Numbered from the stretch's first letter, positions 1 to 8,937 are shown. The stretch is 45,316 bases of DNA from [Eubacterium] yurii subsp. margaretiae ATCC 43715 (GCA_000146855.1 GL405246.1:776580-821895), one strand, 5' to 3'. The notes: generated from the letters alone by a model not told the origin. Translations and numbers: made by a program.

Positions 1-254
1 ATATTAGTATAAGATTATATTAAAAAGTAATCTCTATAAATGTTACTATTTTTTTAGTTAATGGAAAATTTCTTCTTTAATTATTTTGCGATTAAATTAA
101 TATTATTAGTGTTTAAAAGTAATTTTTTTCCATTTTTCTATGAGCATTAGTAAAAGTTTAATATGTGTATAATTTATTTAAATTCTATTATTTTACATAA
201 AAAATACTCGATATAAGTATGATATTTATATTAGTTTTAAAAAAGGCGGTAAAA

Positions 255-1553
255 ATGAAAAACTTAAGTTGCTATGATTATTCAATATACTATGTAACAG
301 ATGAGGAGCTTCTTCATCCAAGTTATGATTTGTACAAGTCTGTCGAAGATGCGATAATCGGTGGTGCGATAATGATACAGCTTAGAGAAAAAAATACTAC
401 CACGAGAGATTTTATTGAAAAAGCTCTAAAGATAAAAGATATATGCGCTAAATATGAAGTGCCACTTATAATTAATGACAGGGTGGATGTAGCATTGGCA
501 ATAGGTGCGGACGGAGTACATCTGGGACAGGATGATATGGACTTGAAATCAGCTAGGAAGATATTTGGTCAAGATAAGATAATAGGTATATCAGCATCTA
601 ATTTGCAGGAGGCAAAATTAGCAGAACAAGGCGGAGCTACCTACATAGGAGTTGGTGCCATGTATTCTACAAATACCAAGACTGACGCAGATTTGACTAC
701 AATGGAAGAGCTTAAAAAAATCAGGCAAGAAGTGAAAATACCAATAGTGGTAATTGGTGGTATTAATCAAAAGACAATACCGAATTTCAAAGATACTGAC
801 ATTGATGGCTTGGCGATAGTATCTGCTATAGCAACATCTGACAATCAAATAGAAAGTACTAAAATGTTGAAAAACCAATTTTATAGAAATAATGAAGTAA
901 AAGCCGTAATATTGGATATAGACCTTACCATGCTTGAAACTGAAGAACTATGGGACAGAGTGCTTGATAAGATTATGGGAAAATATGGATTTAATTGTAA
1001 TGAAACTGATAAGAAATTTATCTGGGACAACAGCTTTGAAGTTGTAGCAAAATACCTAAGTGAAAAATTCAAATTGAAAATAACTGAAGATGATTTACTA
1101 AAACTTATACACGATTTTTCCATAGAAGAATATGCAAACTCTGAGATAAAATTAAAAAAAGGCTTGGAAAAATTCTTGACATTGATGAATGAGAAAAATA
1201 TAAGATTGGCAGTATGCACATCCCTAAGTAAAAAACAGTATGAAACTGTGCTTAAAAATACAGGTCTTATAGACAAGTTTGAGCTTATATTATCAGCAAC
1301 GGAGACAGGACTTGACAAGAGTGATAAGAAGATATACGAGACTGTTTCATCAAAACTTGGCATACATCCAAGAAATATCTTAGCCTTTGATGATGAGTTA
1401 AGAGCTATAAGAGCTGCAAAAAGAGCAGGTATGAGAACAGCCCTTATGAAAAATACTAAGAATAATACAGAAGATAGATATACTCTATCTATGATAGACT
1501 ATCCTGTTTATGACTTTGATGAGTTTATGAAGATAGATATAAGATGGGATTAA
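255..1553 (+). CDS. thiE: Thiamine-phosphate synthase fused to HAD phosphatase
   Basis: A 432-residue two-domain protein. Residues 1 to about 205 are a ThiE (thiamine-phosphate synthase) TIM barrel with the motifs QLREKN, NDRVDVALAIGADGVHLGQDD, a YSTNTK phosphate loop and VVIGGI; this enzyme joins the thiazole and pyrimidine phosphates to give thiamine phosphate. Residues from about 210 form a HAD hydrolase with ILDIDLT (motif I), a CTS motif II, a conserved Lys and AFDDE (motif IV). The HAD half could dephosphorylate thiamine phosphate or a precursor, but that is inference. The start at 255 follows AAAAGGCGG at the right spacing; an upstream in-frame ATG at 219 has none. No other thiamine gene and no TPP riboswitch is visible nearby, so it appears to be a single-gene unit. 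The fusion is confident from continuous reading; HAD specificity is unknown. Confidence 0.9.
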   Translation: MKNLSCYDYSIYYVTDEELLHPSYDLYKSVEDAIIGGAIMIQLREKNTTTRDFIEKALKIKDICAKYEVPLIINDRVDVALAIGADGVHLGQDDMDLKSARKIFGQDKIIGISASNLQEAKLAEQGGATYIGVGAMYSTNTKTDADLTTMEELKKIRQEVKIPIVVIGGINQKTIPNFKDTDIDGLAIVSAIATSDNQIESTKMLKNQFYRNNEVKAVILDIDLTMLETEELWDRVLDKIMGKYGFNCNETDKKFIWDNSFEVVAKYLSEKFKLKITEDDLLKLIHDFSIEEYANSEIKLKKGLEKFLTLMNEKNIRLAVCTSLSKKQYETVLKNTGLIDKFELILSATETGLDKSDKKIYETVSSKLGIHPRNILAFDDELRAIRAAKRAGMRTALMKNTKNNTEDRYTLSMIDYPVYDFDEFMKIDIRWD

Positions 1554-1668
1554 TATTAATCACCTTTTAACTTAGTATGTAAATATTTTAGTTATTCAGT
1601 TTATATAATTTAAAATTAATCGCAATATCAAATTTTTTAAATGACTGTTTAAAAAGAGATTAATATAA
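1550..1668. repeat. Family-1 palindromic intergenic repeat
   Basis: The left end (TTAATATTAATCACC...) and right end (...GAGATTAATATAA) are imperfect inverted repeats of one another, about 119 bp apart. The same end sequences recur at 6063 and 23617. The stop codon of the ThiE-HAD gene lies inside the left end. No ORF is present, so it looks like a MITE-like or REP-like element. Confidence 0.55.
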
Positions 1669-1714
1669 AAAACTTAATTTCGCTTTGGATAAAAAAGTGG
1701 AATTAAGTTTTTTG
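1667..1714 (+). terminator. Intrinsic terminator after thiE-HAD
   Basis: A 13-bp perfect stem (AAAAAACTTAATT paired with AATTAAGTTTTTT) has an inner partial stem and ends in a T-run. The A/T-run flanks make it possibly bidirectional. Confidence 0.75.
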
Positions 1715-1747
1715 CTTTATATTCAAAAAATAAAAATATACTAAAAC

Positions 1748-1776
1748 TTGACAAAATAATGCTTATTTGATATGAT
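1748..1776 (+). promoter_or_regulatory. Strong sigma-A promoter
   Basis: TTGACA, then 17 bp, then TATGAT. This is a near-consensus sigma-A promoter. Predicted transcription start is about 1783, just ahead of a strong hairpin at 1814. Confidence 0.75.
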
Positions 1777-1782
1777 AAGCTT

Positions 1783-1866
1783 GTAATAAGAGTAGATTTG
1801 CAAAAATGGTATGACACCTATATGATTAGAATGCTAATTGTATAGGTGTATTTTTGAATTTTTTTG
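1783..1866 (+). ncRNA. Candidate small RNA or terminated leader
   Basis: The transcript expected from the 1748-1776 promoter is about 80 nt. It would hold about 30 nt of leader, then a 16-bp hairpin (1814-1829 with 1834-1849, tetraloop AATG, two G-U pairs), then T-rich sequence. An outer pairing of TTGCAAAAA (1798-1806) with TTTTTGCAA (1861-1869) could compete with it. No start codon with a ribosome binding site lies inside. It may be a free small RNA or an attenuated leader for the gene at 2036. I recognise no known family. Confidence 0.5.
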
Positions 1867-2035
1867 CAAACGTTAGATATAATATTGCAAATCATAAAAA
1901 TAAGCTCTTATAAATGAGTAAAAGTTTTTAAAACTAAAGTGTAACATTACTCAACAAGATAATTTTATTAAAAGTGATTTGTTATATTATTTTATAGTAA
2001 TTTTTTTTTAAATACCTGTTAAAGGAGGCTTTACT

Positions 2036-2802
2036 ATGATTGGAAAGAAAAAACTTATAGCTTTGGGATTATTTTCTTTACTTGCGACATCATCCATTAT
2101 CTCCTTAGCAAGTACCCAAAATGAAAATGATACAAATAAAAATGCGCAAAGCGATGTGACTGATGTAGTACAAAAAAATGCTGAAAATGAAGAGAAAGTA
2201 GCAAACAAAAATGCTAAAAAGGAAGAAAGTAATTCATCAAATGAAGAAAAAATCAGCAATGACAGCATTAGTAGTGATAATAAAGATGTAGTAAAAAATG
2301 AAAATCAAAATTTAGAAAATGAAAATATAAAAATAGATATAAAAGTTGATAAGGAAAAAATATTAAAAAGGAAATAGTAAATAATAACATTCAAGAAGTT
2401 GAAAAAAGTGAAAACTCAAATGATATAAAAATTCAAACTTTTCAGGAACAAGATAAGCAATCAGGTCAAGCTACTACTACAACGGATAAAATGCTAAATA
2501 TTGCTGAATATAAAGATTTTATCATAGAAAATAACAAACTTATAAAGTATGTTGGAAAAGAAAAATATGTACTTGTACCGAATTTTGTGGAAATAATTGG
2601 AGAAGGCGCATTTAAAGATAATGCTTATGTAGAACAACTTATCTTACCTGACTCTGTAAAGTATGCTGAGTCTCAAGCCTTTGCCTATATGCAAAATCTG
2701 AAACTTATAGAAAAGAGTTCTCAGTTTTGGACAGATAAGGAAGATATCTATGATGGCTCTAACAATTTACAAGACTTTATTGTAAGGTCAGATGGCAGAT
2801 AG
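2036..2802 (+). pseudogene. Secreted BspA-type leucine-rich repeat protein, frameshifted
   Basis: The first part (2036-2377) starts after AAAGGAGG. It encodes a signal peptide (residues 1 to about 24, hydrophobic LIALGLFSLLATSSI core) and a long Asn/Lys/Glu-rich low-complexity linker. Reading then shifts frame by -1 around 2352-2372, near runs of six and five A. From about 2353 the other frame is open without interruption to 2802, ending in a leucine-rich LRR_5/BspA-like segment (VPNFVEIIGEGAF, LILPDSV). Together they would give one secreted protein of about 255 residues. The LRR part is short for this family, so the 3' end may also be lost. It could be a phase-variable gene, a pseudogene or a sequencing error in the A-run. 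As written, only the 113-residue linker protein would be made. Confidence 0.7.
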
Positions 2803-2862
2803 CTTGTTTATATATGATGACATATTTAAATTAGAGTATTGTATTTATAAAAGGAGTGCGTT

Positions 2863-5001
2863 ATGTCTTTAAAAATTAGAAACTTAATAGCATTGTTTTG
2901 CAGTATTATACTGATATTTACGAATACCGCATCTGCAGTTCAAAACAATAATTCAAAGTCTGATAATAAAAAAGATAAGATACTCAAAATGTACAGAAAT
3001 GTACATTGGCATATAAAAGATATAAATTCATGGTATTTCTATGATGACAGCGGAAAGATGAAAACTGGTTGGCTAAAATACCAATCAAAAAAGTACTACT
3101 TTAATACTAAATCAGATGGTGAAGAAGGTCTGATGAGATTAGGCTGGTATAAGGATAAAAAGGGTGATACTTACTTCTTCAACACAATGTATGGAATAGG
3201 CTTTGGTAGTGCTCTTACTTCTTGGAATTGGATAGACGGATATAGATACTATTTTGATAAAGAGGGCAGACTATCTATAAACACTACTACTCCTGACGGA
3301 AAGAAGGTCAATGCCAAGGGACAGATGATGGATGGAAAAACTGCAAGTTATGTAAGAGGTAAAGGTATACCTAATAAAGCTCTTAATCTAAATTTCATAA
3401 AAATTACATCTAATCAAATTAAAAAGGATGCTCCAAAAGATAATAAATTAAACACGCAATATCTCAAATACGGAAGCTGGGGAGGTTCTTCAATAGATAG
3501 TAATAAGGGTGATAACAAAGCCAAGGAATCTGATAAAAATAAAGATAAGGATAAGACTGATGGTAAGTCAAAGTTTAAGAGTTACTATACAGTGACATTT
3601 GACTTTAATGATAATGTTACTGCACCTAAGACCGTTAAAGTAAAAGCAGGAGAACGAATAAAATTAATATCAATGCCAGAAAGAATAGGAGATTTTTACT
3701 TTTTGGGATGGCATACTGAAAAAAATCCTAAAGATTATACAAAAAAAATTGATTTATTAACTTATCCTATAAACAGAGATATTACGCTTTATCCTATATG
3801 GGTAGATGTGAAAACAGATTCTGATGGTGATGGACTTTTAGATTGGGAAGAGGAACACATGGGCAGAGATACGGACCCCCAAAATCCAGACACAGACGGA
3901 GACGGATTATCTGATAGTGAAGAGTCAGATTGCTTTTCAAGTCCTACAAATCCACATACGTTCAGAGATGATATTTCTGATTCAGATATTGATATAGATG
4001 GTGATGGACTTACAGCAAAGGAAGAAGTTAAGTTTGGGTCGTTGGTACTTTTCAAAGACTATGACAATGACTATCTTGACGACTTTCAAGAGAGAAAATA
4101 TGGGACAGATCCTAATAATCCCGATACAGATAAAGACGGTCTGATTGACGGACTTGAAATAAAGTACGGTTTTGACCCGAAAAATCCTGACACTGATAAA
4201 GACGGTATACTGGACGGTGACGAAATAATCACTGTAAATATGTCATATGACAAGGATGACGGGATGACAAAACCTTCAGCAATAGTAAAAGCTGAAAGCA
4301 AAAAATGCTGAGAAACTATCCATAGCAAGAGACAATCCAAAGACAAGTATATGGATGAATGAAGATGTACCCGGATTTTTGGACGCTATGTATGATTTTA
4401 CTGCAAGCGGGGATATAGAAGAGGCGATTTTGACTTTTAAGTTTGATGAAAAATATAAAAAGACTGATAACTTCGAACCTGCTATTTACTATATAGATAC
4501 CAAAAATCAAGAGATGGTACTACTTGAAACTCAAGTTATAGACTGGGATAAACATACAGTTACAGTGAAGGTAAATCACTTTTCCAATTATTCTTTAGTT
4601 GAAAAAAATCTGCAAGCAAAAGCATGGAATATCCCAATATATGCTTAAGTAAATAAGGAAAATAACGCAAGAATAGATGTGGCATTTGTTATAGACGAAT
4701 CATACAGTATGGATGAAAATGATCCGCAAAAAAAAGAGTGGCGGTTACAAAGAACTTTATCGATACCCTTCCAAAGAATATGGGAACATATAATTATAAT
4801 GGAATATATTATAAGTATGGATTACTTTCAGTTGATGGTGCAGCTCATTATATCTTTGATGTCAAACCATATGATAAGTTTGGTAATGTGTCTCCAAAAG
4901 ATCTTCCTAAAACAGGTGAAAGTATAAGTAATAATAAAAAAATTTTTATTCCAATAAGAATGCTGTTGAATCAAGAAAAATATTTGAAAAGCAATGGATA
5001 G
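2863..5001 (+). pseudogene. Large secreted cell-wall-binding/VWA surface protein, decayed
   Basis: It begins with AAAAGGAG, ATG and a signal peptide ([18 protein letters not shown]). Order: cell-wall/choline-binding-like repeats at residues 57-155 ([14 protein letters not shown]), a Listeria-Bacteroides InlB-type repeat at about 241-312, then thrombospondin-type-3 calcium repeats at 316-460 ([19 protein letters not shown]). The 482-residue frame stops at 4311. The next segment continues in the +1 frame after a six-A run near 4300. It then meets an in-frame TAA at 4646, beyond which the same frame gives a VWA MIDAS motif (DESYSMDENDP). A further shift at an eight-A run near 4730 leads to a last segment ending at 5001. 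Most of the VWA domain seems deleted. The truncated product could still be secreted, but the ancestral adhesin is not intact. Confidence 0.8.
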
Positions 5002-5011
5002 GAGTACTTGA

Positions 5012-5395
5012 ATGAAGAAAAAGTATTTTATAGTTATTATAGATATAGTAACTATTATATTAATTATATTTCATACTCACTCATTACTTTTGATGAATAT
5101 TGAAAAATTTTCAAGTTACGTAAGTTATCGCTTTGTTGATTATATTTTTATTCATGAGATATATGGAATATTAAAATTATTTTCACTTACTGAATATAGA
5201 TATCTTTTCTTTTACTTTTCTACTTTAATATATATATTAAATATAAGTGTTATCTATAACAAATATAGGGATATAAGAAAAAAGAATAATATTTTTAGAG
5301 GAAAATATAAGTATACAATTATAATTAATATATTATTTGTTGTGTTTAAAACTTTACAATACTGTATTAATATAACTATAATTATGAGACAGTGA
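5012..5395 (+). CDS. Small membrane protein, paralogue A
   Basis: A 127-residue protein with three or four hydrophobic segments (residues 4-27, about 40-60, 67-85 and 103-125) and a cytoplasm-like basic loop YNKYRDIRKKN. It starts with ATG after AGGAG, 10 bases downstream of the decayed surface-protein locus. It is closely similar to the next gene, especially at both ends (MKKKYFI..., GKYKYTIIINILFVVFKTLQY). I do not recognise a family. The pair arose by tandem duplication that included the ribosome binding site. Function unknown. Confidence 0.7.
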   Translation: MKKKYFIVIIDIVTIILIIFHTHSLLLMNIEKFSSYVSYRFVDYIFIHEIYGILKLFSLTEYRYLFFYFSTLIYILNISVIYNKYRDIRKKNNIFRGKYKYTIIINILFVVFKTLQYCINITIIMRQ

Positions 5396-5471
5396 GTATA
5401 TTATAATCATAATATAAAAATCTTATAGCATTAATTGTGATAAACAAAAATTTATTATTAAAATAAGCAAG

Positions 5472-5524
5472 AGTAACTATATAAATATATTTTTGAATAT
5501 ATTGGATGTATTTATATAGTTACT
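5472..5524. repeat. Perfect inverted repeat between paralogues
   Basis: A 16-bp perfect stem (5472-5487 with 5509-5524; core GTAACTATATAAATA) with a 21-base loop. It could act as a weak AT-only terminator of the upstream gene. It sits in the 240-base gap between the two paralogous membrane proteins. Confidence 0.5.
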
Positions 5525-5635
5525 TGTTTAGTAAATTTATTACTTTAATACAATGAATATTATATTTATATAGAGTAGTTACATATTTTAAAAATAGATA
5601 AGAATAATATTTGAAAAGTGGGGAGGAGTGTTTGA

Positions 5636-6028
5636 ATGAAGAAAAAGTATTTTATAATCTTGGTGGATATTTTGACCATTATATTAATTATACTCCATGC
5701 TCAAGCCCTATCATTAATGATAATAGAAAGTTTTCAATATTATAGTTTCGAAAGTTTTTTTGCTTATATGCTTTTTTATTACTTGTATGGGATTATAGGA
5801 TTAATATCAGAGTCAAATTATAAAAACATATTTCTTTGCTTAAATTTCTTAATTTATATCCTTAATATAAATATTCTCTACAACAAATATAGAGATATAA
5901 GAAAAAAGAATAGTATTTTTAGTGGTAAATATAAGTATACAATAATAATTAATATATTATTTGTTGTGTTTAAAACTTTACAATATTTTATTATTATAAC
6001 TATAATTATAAGGTTTGCGGTATTTTGA
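5636..6028 (+). CDS. Small membrane protein, paralogue B
   Basis: A 130-residue hydrophobic protein, the tandem copy of the gene at 5012. The C-terminal block NIFxGKYKYTIIINILFVVF and the first ten residues are nearly identical, while the central membrane segment has diverged. ATG follows GGGGAGGAG. It has three or four predicted membrane helices and no recognised catalytic motif. Function unknown; immunity-like or regulator-like membrane proteins of this size occur, but nothing here proves it. Confidence 0.7.
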   Translation: MKKKYFIILVDILTIILIILHAQALSLMIIESFQYYSFESFFAYMLFYYLYGIIGLISESNYKNIFLCLNFLIYILNINILYNKYRDIRKKNSIFSGKYKYTIIINILFVVFKTLQYFIIITIIIRFAVF

Positions 6029-6062
6029 TGGAAATTCTATATTAATGTACTATGGATTATAT

Positions 6063-6186
6063 CTTAATACTAATCTCCATTTAAAAAGTCATGTAAAATA
6101 TTTTGTATGGTGATTACTTTTAAATTGTATGATATTGATAAGCGAAATATTTACATGGTGATTTAAAAGTTTTTTTGGTATGAGAT
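6063..6186. repeat. Family-1 palindromic intergenic repeat
   Basis: The left end (TTAATACTAATCTCCATTTAAAAAGTCATG) recurs almost base for base at 23617 and, more weakly, at 1550. The right half carries the inverted counterpart (AAATATTTACATG ... GGTATGAG). There is no ORF. Confidence 0.55.
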
Positions 6187-6209
6187 ATAAGAAATGACAA
6201 ATACAAATT

Positions 6210-6254
6210 AAAAAAGCGTATGTGAAAGTTTATTGACCTTCATATACGCTTTTG
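6210..6254. terminator. Bidirectional terminator between convergent genes
   Basis: AAAAAAGCGTATGTGA pairs with TCATATACGCTTTT across a short loop, with A-run and T-run flanks. It lies between the plus-strand paralogue and the minus-strand CorC gene. Confidence 0.75.
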
Positions 6255-6276
6255 TGTTATAGACAATCTTTAGTTC

Positions 6277-7518
6277 TTATTTTCTAATTACTTTTACCTT
6301 ATTTATCCTGTTTTTATCCATGCTTGAAATTACAAATTTGAAGTTTTCATCTTCGTATATATCCCCTTGTGTAGGTATCTTGCCCATCTTGTCCATTAGA
6401 TATCCGCCAAGAGACTCATAGTCTTTGGATATGAGTTCTACCTGCAAGAGTTCTTGTATTTCTGTAAGTTTTGAGTTTCCATTTATCACATATATATTTT
6501 CCTTGACCTTGCGTACTTCCTCATCTTGTTGGTCGTATTCGTCGTAGATGTCTCCGACTATAGACTCGACCAAGTCTTCCATAGTTACAATTCCGGCAAC
6601 TCCACCATATTCGTCCAATACTATTGCTATATGCGTCTTTACCTGTTGCATCTTTTTGAAAAAGTCTGATATCTTCACAAATTCATTGACAAATACTGGC
6701 TCTCTCATCAAGGTTTTGAGATTGAAATCTTCCTTGCTTTGTTCAGTGAAAAATAAGTCTTTTGCGTACAGGACTCCGATAATGTCATCTATAGTATCTT
6801 CATATATTGGCAATCTTGATAGTTGTTTGTTTTTAAATACATCAATTATTTCATCATAGGACATGTCTGAACTTATAGCTACAATGTCCATTCTTTGTAT
6901 CATTATGTCGTCTACTGTCAAATCTTTAAACTCAAAGATGTTTTGTATCATCTCTGTTTCGTCTGTTTCAAGGACTCCCTCTTGATTTGATACATCGACT
7001 ATAGTCTTTAGTTCGTCTTGAGTAATAGTAGGTTTTTTGTCATCGTCTCTCTGACCAAGCAATGATGAAAGCAGATTTGATATATTATTTAGTATAAATA
7101 GTATAGGCGTGAAAATACGCACTAAAAAAAGTATTATAGGTGCAACAAACAAAGATATGCTTTCGGAATTTTTCAACGCCAAATTTTTCGGAGTTATTTC
7201 ACCAAATATCAATATTACTAAGGTAGTCAAACCTACCGATATGCCTAGTCCAGCACTTGAAAATCTGCTTGTAGTTATTATAGTGGCTATGGATGAGGTA
7301 GCTACATTGACTATATTGTTGCCGATGAGTATGGCTCCTAATAATTTATTGCTGTCCTCGTAGAGTTTTTCTAGTTTGTCCGAATTTTTCACCTTTTCTT
7401 TTACGAGGTGTTTTAATCTTATTTTGCTCAAGTTTATAAGAGCAGTCTCAGACGAGGAAAAAAAAGCTGACATAAATACTAACAATACAAGTAAAATAAA
7501 TAAGGGTAAATCCGACAT
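6277..7518 (-). CDS. CNNM/CorC (HlyC) family transporter-like membrane protein
   Basis: A 413-residue protein of the usual length for the CorC/HlyC/YhdP family. Residues 1 to about 190 form a CNNM (DUF21) domain with four hydrophobic segments and the family motif FSSSETALINLSKIRLKHL. Two CBS domains follow at about 205-325 (MIQRMDIVAI, DEYGGVAGIVTMEDLVESIVGDIYDEYD). A CorC_HlyC domain ends the protein (ENIYVINGNSKL, LGGYLMDKMGKIP). Members transport or regulate Mg2+ or Co2+, and some have been called haemolysins; export of Mg2+ is the likeliest role. GGAG lies seven bases before the ATG. It runs towards the terminator at 6210. Confidence 0.9.
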   Translation of the reverse strand: MSDLPLFILLVLLVFMSAFFSSSETALINLSKIRLKHLVKEKVKNSDKLEKLYEDSNKLLGAILIGNNIVNVATSSIATIITTSRFSSAGLGISVGLTTLVILIFGEITPKNLALKNSESISLFVAPIILFLVRIFTPILFILNNISNLLSSLLGQRDDDKKPTITQDELKTIVDVSNQEGVLETDETEMIQNIFEFKDLTVDDIMIQRMDIVAISSDMSYDEIIDVFKNKQLSRLPIYEDTIDDIIGVLYAKDLFFTEQSKEDFNLKTLMREPVFVNEFVKISDFFKKMQQVKTHIAIVLDEYGGVAGIVTMEDLVESIVGDIYDEYDQQDEEVRKVKENIYVINGNSKLTEIQELLQVELISKDYESLGGYLMDKMGKIPTQGDIYEDENFKFVISSMDKNRINKVKVIRK

Positions 7519-7551
7519 ACATAATCTCCAAATAAAAACAAAGCAATCAAA

Positions 7552-8544
7552 CTATTTATAGCGTCTTATATCAACTATTCTATCTTTAAAATAGTCATTT
7601 CCTAAAACTTCAACTACTACCTGTTTTTTAGATGATGACGCATGAATCATCTTTCCATTTCCTATATACATACCGACATGAGTTGGCTCAGTAGGATATA
7701 ATTTCTTGCTGTTGCCGGTGTCGCTTTCGTTGATTATTATACTGTCAAGAGTTCCAGCAACTCCATTACTCTTAGCCTTCGTCAGCATACTTGAAGCCCT
7801 TGTATCGAAAAATACAAGGTCATTTTCTTTAATATCTGCAAGTGCTACAGATTTTCCTTGCTTGATCTGTGTGTAAGTAGTGCGTGAAAGGTCCATCTCG
7901 TATTTTTTGTAAACGTATTGCACAAATCCGGAACAGTCAAAACCTTCTAATGAAGCACCGCCCCATACATAGGGAACTCCAAGCAATGTCTTTGAAAAGT
8001 TTGTTACATCATTGCTGTCAATTGTTATACCACTAGCAAGCAGAGTTTGATTTGATACTTTTTGTGGAGCTTCTTGTGATTGTTGTTCTTTTTGCTCCTT
8101 TTGGTCCTTTTGAGTCTGTTGTTCTTTTTGAGATTGTTGCTCCTTTTGAGCTTGTAGTTCTCTTTGAGCTCTTTCTTCTTCTTTTCTTTTTTCCAGTTCT
8201 AGTTCTCTTTCTTTTTCTCTTTGAGCTCTCTCTTCTTCTTTTCTTTTTTCTTCTGCGAGTTTTTCTTCTTCTTTTCTCAATTTTTCTTGTCTAAGTTTTT
8301 CTTCTTCTTTTTTCGCTGCATCATTCTTAGCTTTTTCAATAAACAAATCTATTTCACGCTGAGATTTTGTCTTTTGAACATTAGATGACTTAGTAGGTTT
8401 TGATAGGGTAACGGTGGAGTTTATAATAAGAGCGTCATCTATCTCGTTACCTTGAAAAATCATGCCACTTATATCGTCGGCGTAAGAAAAACTGGTAAAT
8501 AACGCGACTAAAGCAACAGCTGTCAAATACTTGAAATACTTCAT
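7552..8544 (-). CDS. Secreted NlpC/P60 peptidoglycan endopeptidase with coiled coil
   Basis: A 330-residue secreted protein. It has a signal peptide (residues 1-22, ending SFSYA), a Lys/Glu/Gln-rich coiled-coil spacer (about 55-165, REEEKLAEEKRKEEE-like repeats) and a C-terminal NlpC/P60 domain from about 185 (LLGVPYVWGGASLEGFDCSGF). The likely catalytic residues are Cys204 (DCSGF), His289 (THVGMYIG) and His301 (MIHASS). It should cut the peptide stems of peptidoglycan, with the coiled coil as wall-spanning or regulatory stalk. The Cys-His spacing (85 residues) is longer than the roughly 50 I expect, because of an inserted Ser/Lys-rich segment around 240-285. It lies 33 bases upstream of the CorC gene on the same strand. 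Confidence 0.9.
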   Translation of the reverse strand: MKYFKYLTAVALVALFTSFSYADDISGMIFQGNEIDDALIINSTVTLSKPTKSSNVQKTKSQREIDLFIEKAKNDAAKKEEEKLRQEKLRKEEEKLAEEKRKEEERAQREKERELELEKRKEEERAQRELQAQKEQQSQKEQQTQKDQKEQKEQQSQEAPQKVSNQTLLASGITIDSNDVTNFSKTLLGVPYVWGGASLEGFDCSGFVQYVYKKYEMDLSRTTYTQIKQGKSVALADIKENDLVFFDTRASSMLTKAKSNGVAGTLDSIIINESDTGNSKKLYPTEPTHVGMYIGNGKMIHASSSKKQVVVEVLGNDYFKDRIVDIRRYK

Positions 8545-8937
8545 ACAATTCCCTTCCTAAACTTAGTAAACATTATGAATGAAAAATCATTAATCAAAAC
8601 ATAATTTATAACATTATACCACGTCTAAAATTATTTTAGTAGTATTTTTTTAAAAAATTTAATATTATTTTAAGAAAAGTTACAATAAAATTACAAAAAG
8701 CTACATTTTCCAATATTTTAGTAAATATTTCATTTGTTGTAAAATATAATAAAAGTGAGTAAAAATTATAGAAAAGATATCATTTATTTTGTCTTTATAG
8801 TATAATATCGGGAGGAAGTTTTTTAATATTATATTAAAATTTTTAAGTAATTAATAAGCCGATTAAAGTAAAATTATTACAAACTATGTGCTTTAATTAC
8901 ATAATGTTCTTTATTTTCTTATGAAAGGATTGATTAA
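8545..8937. other. Divergent intergenic region, NlpC/P60 and xdhC
   Basis: 393 bases, very AT-rich. It carries the minus-strand extended -10 near 8615 and a plus-strand TATAAT at 8801-8806 with no good -35. No small ORF or RNA is convincing. Confidence 0.5.
8613..8620 (-). promoter_or_regulatory. Extended -10 promoter for the NlpC/P60 gene
   Basis: On the minus strand TGGTATAAT is an extended -10 element about 70 bases upstream of the start codon. The -35 is poor. Confidence 0.4.

Larger units (their letters stand above)
1554..2035. other. Gene-free stretch 1554-2035
   Basis: It holds, in order, a family-1 repeat, the thiE-HAD terminator, a strong promoter and the candidate small RNA. The last 170 bases are AT-rich and lead to a ribosome binding site (AAAGGAGG) before 2036. 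Confidence 0.7.

Noticed and set aside
2345..2380. Programmed -1 ribosomal frameshift in the LRR surface gene
   Set aside because: The A-runs do not form a proper X XXY YYZ heptamer in the zero frame, and no stimulatory structure is visible. Mutation or run-length variation is simpler.
3789..4346. Ser/Pro-rich minus-strand ORFs
   Set aside because: They are antisense shadows of the Asp/Gly-rich TSP3 calcium repeats and have no ribosome binding site.
4906..4930. LPKTGES as an LPXTG sortase signal
   Set aside because: It is followed by SISNNKKIFIPI, with no proper hydrophobic segment and basic tail, and it sits in a decayed gene.
8052..8294. 80-residue plus-strand ORF rich in Leu/Phe/Val
   Set aside because: It is the antisense of the Glu/Lys/Gln coiled-coil region of the NlpC/P60 gene; the composition is a by-product.
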